This document shows, one piece after another, positions 57,336-64,000 of a stretch of 64,000 bases of DNA. The DNA is from Musa acuminata AAA Group (Eukaryota; Streptophyta; Magnoliopsida; Zingiberales; Musaceae). Every line of letters starts with the position of its first letter. Position 1 is the stretch's first letter. Below the pieces are notes generated by a model. The model had not been told where the DNA came from, did no database searches, and saw only the letters and a program-made list of their open reading frames with translations. Made by a program: the position numbers and the translations under genes. The stretch covers positions 44,262,501-44,326,500 of the forward strand of contig NC_088335.1 of NCBI RefSeq assembly GCF_036884655.1, in the 5' to 3' direction.

Positions 57336-57798
57336 ACAATTGGCATCATTGTGAAACTTTTCCTATTCAAGCATAGCATAGTCAAAAGATATTGCAAAAC
57401 TTCATTCGTTGCAATTTCAAATGTGAACTTACTTCATCGGCAATATCCTTGCAGTCCACTGTCATGCTACAGAGTTAAGAGGGATGTTGTACTCGCACTA
57501 GTCTTCAAAGTAAATATTTTGCATCTGCAAATCCTCTGCAACTCGACAAAGAATTCTTAGTGGATCTCAAGTCGCAGAGGACACCATCAAATAACTTTCT
57601 GCAATTCAAGTAATTTTGGAAAATCATTGATACTATTGTATCCCCTCCATTAATACCCTACAGAAACAAATACAGCTTTTTCTCAATTGCTGTCTTCTAC
57701 ATGCCAAAACAATACAAGCTTCTTTCCTTCCAGGTGTGCACACATAATTCAATGGATAACACAAAATGTCCACTGGCAAACTTTTCTCTCCCAAATTT

Positions 57799-60700
57799 TC
57801 AGATATCTTCCCCGGGTGGTAGCTCTGCAAGCTTTGGAGGATTATCAAGGACTCTTTCCATGTCAAAGCGAACTTCAATATTGCGAATGCTATAACCAAC
57901 TACCATCAGCCAATAAAGTAGATTGGCAAGTTCCGGAGCAGTTGTTTGTGTTACGGCAATCTACAAGAAGATAAGTGGATCAGTGGGATCAGCAGACTTG
58001 ACCATAGGATAAAAACCAAGTAGCTCATTTTGAATGAATAAAGGTAGGGATCATGAAATTAGTGTCATGCTGAAATAAGACAACTAAATTCATTTGAACG
58101 GGAAGATACCAAGCTGAATGCTTAAGGAACATTGTAAACCTGGGTTCACCATTTGGATTGAAATTTATTTCTCTAGGAAAATTTCTATTCAGGTAATCAC
58201 TTCGTCCCAGATATTATTTTCCTATGAAAATTATAGTAGAAGAAATGAAGACATTTTATCTCAACACAAATTTTCAGGACAAGCAGACCTTAGATTTAAT
58301 ATGTCAATTTGCATTGATATTAAAGAAGTTCCAGTATTCCACTTTCTTGTTGCAGATCATATTTATCTGATTAACAAACATCCACATAACAAAGGCATCG
58401 ACATATTTATGTACATCGGGGCAATGGAGTGAAAACATTGGAGTTGGAAGGAGTCCAAATAGATGACCTTGAACTGCTATGCATAACTGCTATGCCAAAC
58501 AAAACCAATTTATGTTCCTTGAATCTGACGAAACAAATTCTGTGTCAAATTTTTATCATAAAAAAGAACCAACATCATGGCCTTCATTTAGAAGATGACA
58601 AGATTAATTATAAATTTGCCACCCAGTCAATATGTCATTAACTAAACCATTTTTCAAATTATGTGCCTGAAGCTAATTTGTGAGCATCACTATTTGATCA
58701 AGTGCTGAGGACAAATAAGTTATGTATGCAAAAACATTATCAAACCTTCATTTGTGCAGGATCTGAAACTGCAAGCAAACGCTTTACAAAGGCATTCATA
58801 GCAAAAACAACATCTTCCCCAGCGCTATTTGTCAGGTCCTGCATATATTTATTATTCATAAAAACTTGGTTTTTAAAAAAAAGCCCTATTGGAAAGGTAT
58901 AGATGAAGTGGTAGAGCCAATTAATTGTTGAGATTAAAGGATTTAAAATATTGTAAAAAGAACAAATATCTGATGCAATATGTTAACATAATTGTAACTA
59001 AAAGAAAAGTCAAATTTGAGACTAAAAAAAGAACAACATAGTGTATCAATGAATGTTCAAATAAGCAGCAATTACAATCAGTTAAGACTTGCATCCTCAG
59101 ATCACAATATCTGGTAATGTCAACTTGTACTGTTTAAGACCTGTAAGGAAATATGAGGTAGTAGACATAATCACCTCTTCATAGCCAGCATGGTTTTGAA
59201 CAAACATACTCATCTCATTTTATTTGAGCTATCCTTAGCAACAACTTTTTCCCAGAAACCCATTAGAACTCTTTACTTATTCACAAAACAAAAAGGAAAA
59301 TGAAGTTTTATTTTTAAATTAAATAAAGTGCCCCAAAGGGCCAACAAAAATTAAAGTGGCCCAAAGGATCGACAGAAAACTATCATCTCCTATCTAGCAT
59401 ATTAAACCTTGACTTGCTTCAGGGAACTTTAAATTAGTGAATTTAGATAACTCTTGTAAGGGGTAAATCGGTGAGGTGTTCAGTATTATGACTCATCTAA
59501 ACACACTAATATAATGCAAATAGATCTTCTATCTTCCAATCTTTATTTCCCAAAACCTGATTTTGTTTGCTACTGCTTTTATTTGCTGATATCTTCCACA
59601 CATTGTTCATAATATTCTTAGCAGAATGCTTTACTATTTAAGTTAATGAGCCAGTATCAGCATTTTAATTATATATATCTAAATTGTTGGCAAGTGCAAC
59701 TCAATTTTACGTTCGTCTCTTTTCAAGTGCACCTTGCTTTGTTTAATCATCTGCCTCATGTCATGCCTATGCTCCAACCGAACTTACTGCACTTAAATAT
59801 CAACAATTTTTTAATATTGAAAGGCTACAGTCTTTTCAAAATTATCAATTTAAGGAATGAATAACATGGAGATACCTTTTGCAATGATGGGCATATATTT
59901 GAACATCAACTGAATAAAAAGTTCAGATTAAATGGACTTCCATCAAAGAATCAAAGGTATACACAAATCAAGCTGAACTAAAAATTTAAAAAAATTGATT
60001 TTGTTTGACTTTGGTTTGATTTGAATTCTTCTTTGAGATGAACAATTTGATATACATATTGATTGAGTTAGATATAAATTCATGAGTCTTCATTTAGTTG
60101 AAAGATGTGTCAGTACTACATGAACCAACACAAAAATCAGATTTGGATTTAAACAAGTATCCAATACAGCAAGGAGACAAAATGAAGATACGGAAACAAT
60201 TTAGAGAAAAAAAAAACAAATTTAATAAATTAAGTGTGATGTTTACAACATAATAAGAATGAAGTTTAGAATTGTCATGTAAGAAACCTGTTCCAAGAAC
60301 ACCTACATCTATTGCTTGATCACTGATGTTAAAAAAAGTGCTCAGATGTGTTAAAAAAAGTAGATTGGGCCTCAAAATTGAAAGACAGAGATGTTCATTG
60401 AGAGATCCAAGATGTTATTTCATTGTTGCATTAGTCCTAGTACTGGTTTATTATTTTCCAACTTTACTCTTATTAAGGAAGGCTGTGCAGTTGGAAAAAA
60501 GTGAGTTGCATGTTAAAAACTGTAAACTGAACACCAGAAAACACCCTACAAAATAATGCAGGTCATGAGCATCTTTCCTCATCTCAAAAATGCTTTACAT
60601 AGTAGGGTATGGGTATTGGTGAAACTTCATGCAGAACAAAAGTCGTATGAAACTAAGAAATTGCACAAGCATGCTACAATTTTCAATACCTTTAAATTTT

Positions 60701-60908
60701 GAGGTTCAAGGGATTTTAGATAATCCAAAAGTTCATTGTGTCCATTTGCTGACCTCCTTGTGACTTGACGCTTCAGCTCCTCAATTTCTGATTCAAGAAA
60801 TTCTATATACTTGACGGCATCCATCTTTTCAGGACCAGTAATCTTGTTCCACTTAATAACTTCCCCAGTAACTTTTTTCTGTGTACCAGGAGCATAATCT
60901 GAAACATC
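57799..60908 (-). CDS. DUF760-family protein, three 3' exons only (5' end not found)
   Basis: Three exons joined in phase: 60690-60908, 58746-58838 and 57799-57960 (TGA). They read DYAPGTQKKVTGEVIKWNKI, MDAVKYIEFLESEIEELKRQ, NELLDYLKSLEPQNLK, then DLTNSAGEDVVFAMNAFVKR and LLAVSDPAQMK, then APELANLLYWLMVVGYSIRN and EVRFDMERVLDNPPKLAELP. This matches my recollection of plastid-targeted plant DUF760 proteins, whose role is not established. 157 C-terminal residues are present without stops. The family has an N-terminal region with transit peptide, for which I found no exon in 60909-62348 before the inverted repeat begins. The gene is therefore either a truncated copy or has a far upstream exon. 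Long AT-rich introns carry nothing recognisable. Confidence 0.8.
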
Positions 60909-62348
60909 CTGAAATGATTATTGAGATCACATTATAGAATTCATAAACTAAGACTTAAATGAGCACATGCACAAATTCATGTGCACATTGAGAGCAGTAT
61001 AAATCTGTTGGGTATCTGCACAAAAGAGATCCACTAGATCCATGGATTTTCTTTCTTTGGTACCATAGATTGTGGCATTTCTGATTTAAGATATGATACA
61101 TAAGTAACAATAAAATTTTTCCAGTTTTGATTAATTTCTCAGCCTTAAGACTATAAATTGACCACAAATGGTTAGAACTAATCAAACTTAATCACAGTTA
61201 GCTGATTTTGGTCGATTTTAAGCAACTTAAAAAGGCGAAAAACAAGAAGAGAGGAGTGGAAGGAAAAGAGAAGTAAGCCAACACAAAAGAAAGTCAGAGA
61301 ACAGAAACACAAAAAATATGACTATGAAACAAAGGTGACTCTGCTTCTATTTGCTATTCCTTTTTTTTCAAAAATGAAACAACAAACTTATATTACTCTA
61401 AAGGGCGAGAACAAAAAAAGCTCCTCTAGCAAAAATTGTATTTGATATTCAATGCAAACATCGAATATTGTGTATAACATGGTTGTTCACTACTCGCAAA
61501 AAGAAAGAATATCAATAAAGAAAACAAAAGAATAAATTATAGCCATTAACCTGATAAAGAAATAGATGTGCACTAACAGAGACACGAGATGACATGAGAC
61601 TTGTGATTAAACTCAGATTTTATAAGCATCGCTCTTCAAATAAAGTTTTTTATGTGTCTTTGTATTATCTAAATATTGAACAGTAAGGTGATTGGAGAAG
61701 CATTAGAGATATCTTTAGCATTGCAGGATGATATGTTTTGACTATTTTATATGACGTAAGTATAATCTTTAGTAAATTATATGATATGACTAGTATTTAA
61801 TTTTTTTATATAATCATTTTTAATAACTTATTCGCCATTGTTTGTATTGCCATTTTTTATCTAGTTTCAGATCAAAATGCTTTTGCAAAGTTTCATCTGA
61901 AATTATATTAGCCAAAAGCTTTAATATTCAATCTTCTCCGGTGGGTTAAGAACGAAGAATAAGTGGACACCAGTGAAGCATATTTTGTAATGCATTGATC
62001 AAAATAACTTACATAAAGAATGTAAAGCAGGCACAGCACCACTGTGTTAGTACGTTAAGCTTACGAAGGTACACAAACTTACAACTCACATTCTTATTAT
62101 TTAGTAGCAAAAAAATCAAAAGAAGTTTTCATTCATTTGCAATTAACTTAGAAAAACTGAAAAAAAAAAAAAAGACCATTTTTTGCCCAAACAGAAATAT
62201 GTATTTAAATCTCAGTTCTTTATATATAAGTTTCTCAATGAAAACTCTCAACTAAACAAGGAATGACACCCATGATCAACACGTAAGACAATGTTTGACA
62301 TCCATAAACAGATCGACTAATGATTTGCTTAGTGATCAAGGCTATTCA
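60909..62348. other. Sequence upstream of DUF760 exons, no exon seen
   Basis: AT-rich with poly-A and poly-T tracts (for example 61369-61380 and 62159-62173). I searched the minus strand for a missing N-terminal exon and saw none with a clear match. It ends at the inner edge of the inverted repeat copy. Confidence 0.4.
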
Positions 62349-63414
62349 TGCCATCTTAGTAGGAGGAAACAAGAGACCAATGGTCTGATCTCTTTGACAC
62401 TGGAACACTTACAATTTGTGACAACTCAACTTTGGAAGCTGCTCTAAAATCTCATCATTTGCAAATGTCATTATTATGAATTAGTTGGAACTGATTCTTT
62501 GTTTTACTGTCAGTTGCTAACATGTGTCTTTCTCTTAATCCGATCAACATTTATTGCTTTCATTTAAGAGGCTACTAGGTGCACTCTTTCTTCTTTTTAT
62601 GATAAAATCAGATAATGTTATTGTATCTGTGAGAAAGATGAATGTGATTGTATAGAAGACTATAAATATATAAAGTGGAAGGACTAATATAATTAATATG
62701 TAAGACTCAATGAGCCTATTATATTAATTGAGATACATACACGTTTTGGGTAATTTGATTTTAGACCTATCAAGTTATTTAATTTATTATTAAGCCGGGA
62801 ACATACCTTGGTGTGAACCCAAAGTATGCTAGATCTCCAACTTTAATGAAAATATCAAGCCCTATATGTACTTTGACTAATTTGAGAGCTTAAACTTAGT
62901 ACTGATTATGATAATTCATATATGATTATTAAAATATATAACAAGTATTCTCCACAAGTCTGATGTTCCGAACCATGATGTAGTCATGATTATAGGACCT
63001 GTTAGTTTAAATATCTACATTTTAAAAGTTTAAATTTCTACCGCTTTAATCAACTTTAGAGATTTGACATCAAATTATATTCTTTGATGTTCTTAGTTTG
63101 TATACATTGACTTATTTGCAACTAGTGTTTTATATGTTATTTCCTTATAATTGTCTAGTAATTATGATCTCTTAGACCAACAATTCACCTATCCATGGGG
63201 CCCAAAAGTATCTACCAACTGGAAGCAGCCAACAGCCTCCGGTGGGCCTCCCTGTGATTAGTTAGGTGATAGGGTAAGCTTTCGTAGAGTAAGTGTTAGT
63301 GTCTTTTGTACTTTTCCTAAATGGATCTTGTTTTTGATTTTTTGAAATCACACCTTCCAAGTCTTCGATACTATCTTTCTGTCCGAATATTGATTCATTT
63401 GTGTAAGTAACATC
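62349..63414 (-). repeat. Arm repeat, copy B (inverted)
   Basis: The reverse complement matches copy A from TGCCATCTTAGTAGGAGG at 62349 outward to AAGTAACATC at 63405-63414, with shared blocks such as CAAATGTCATTATTATGAAT and CTCTAAAATCTCATCATTTG. It also pairs with copy C. Confidence 0.85.
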
Positions 63415-63433
63415 AATCATTTAAGTAACATCT

Positions 63434-63614
63434 TCTAGGGTTAGTAGAAAGTTTCGCTCCTTAGGCGGGACAATGCAAGTATGTTAGTGAACGAGATCAT
63501 AGAAGTCATTGTGCAAGCGTGGAATATGACATTTGTTTGAATACCTAAGGATGCATGAGGACATAGCGAAATCTGAACCATCAAATTGGAGAGGAAGCGG
63601 GAGTTTAAATGGCT
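63434..63614 (-). repeat. Duplicate of the promoter at 56244-56424
   Basis: Direct copy beginning TAGGGTTAGTAGAAAGTTTC and continuing through GGCGGGACAA, TGAACGAGATCATAGAAG, CTAAGGATGCATGA and TCTGAACC. One E2F-like word is kept (GGCGGGACAA); both AACGG cores are changed (AATGG, and CCGTT to ACATT in context). Confidence 0.85.
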
Positions 63615-64000
63615 GATGTTACTTATGCAAATAGATCAATATGCAGCCAAAAAGAAGATGGTATCGAAGACTTAAATGGTGTGATTTCAAAAAACCGAAA
63701 ACAAGATCCATTTAGGAAAAGTACACAAGAAACTGACACTTACTCTATGAAACCTTACCCTATCACCTAACCAATCACACAAAGGCCTCGTCGAAGGCTG
63801 TTGGCCACTTTCAATTGGTAGATAGTTCTAGGCCCCATGGATAGGTGAATCGATTGGTATAAGAGATCGTAATTACTACACAATTACAAGGTAATAACAT
63901 GTAAAACAACAGTTGCAAACAAGTCAATGTATACAAACTAAGAACATCAAAGAATATAATCTAATGTCAAATCTCTAAAGTTGATTAAAACAGTAGAAAT
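63615..64000 (+). repeat. Arm repeat, copy C (direct), cut by window end
   Basis: Starts GATGTTACTTATGCAAAT and matches copy B inverted across GTGTGATTTCAAAAAACCG, AAGATCCATTTAGGAAAAGT, CCATGGATAGGTGAAT and GTCAAATCTCTAAAGTTGAT. Copies B and C thus form a large palindrome with a ~200-bp spacer. The copy runs off the window. Confidence 0.85.

Overview
The window looks like nuclear DNA of a flowering plant, most likely a monocot of the banana family (Musaceae). The genes are intron-rich with GT-AG junctions, the DNA between them is AT-rich and full of retrotransposon debris, and the protein families (RLCK-VII kinase, NAC factor, plant UGPase, DUF760) are plant-type. The Musaceae assignment is an inference from the remembered character of several repeat families and is not proven by the sequence.

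Layout. 1-8913 (minus): UDP-glucose pyrophosphorylase, 18 exons visible, the last one cut by the window edge. 9809-17496 (plus): a near-complete but disabled Ty1-copia element with both LTRs. 17501-22410 (minus): a much-decayed Ty3-gypsy element with recognisable LTRs, directly against the copia 3' LTR. 23488-26028 (minus): a three-exon NAC transcription factor. 28536-29290 (plus): a family-GT31 galactosyltransferase reading frame broken by a stop and cut short. 29717-37196 (plus): a seven-exon GET1/WRB gene whose first intron carries a probable solo LTR and a small hAT-like element. 38280-39850 (minus): LINE reverse-transcriptase remnant. 39965-41522: two fragments of a plant transposon protein in opposite orientations, followed by tandem arrays. 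44814-47684 (plus): a PBS1-like receptor-like cytoplasmic kinase. 48761-50001 (minus coding part), with 5' non-coding sequence reaching about 56.2 kb: an unnamed plant protein. 57799-60908 (minus): three 3' exons of a DUF760 gene. 56.2-64.0 kb also holds a three-copy arrangement of a 0.9-1.1 kb repeat (direct, inverted, direct), two copies of which carry a duplicate of the 50-56 kb gene's promoter.

The genes do not form a pathway. UGPase makes UDP-glucose, GET1 helps insert tail-anchored proteins in the ER membrane, the RLCK relays signals at the plasma membrane, and NAC regulates transcription. The points most worth following up are: (1) a copia element whose gag start codon seems to lie in the LTR and to be joined by splicing across 2.2 kb; (2) the repeat and promoter duplication around the DUF760 gene fragment; (3) two non-autonomous hAT-like families with 8-bp target duplications, one carrying a GC-rich hairpin satellite.
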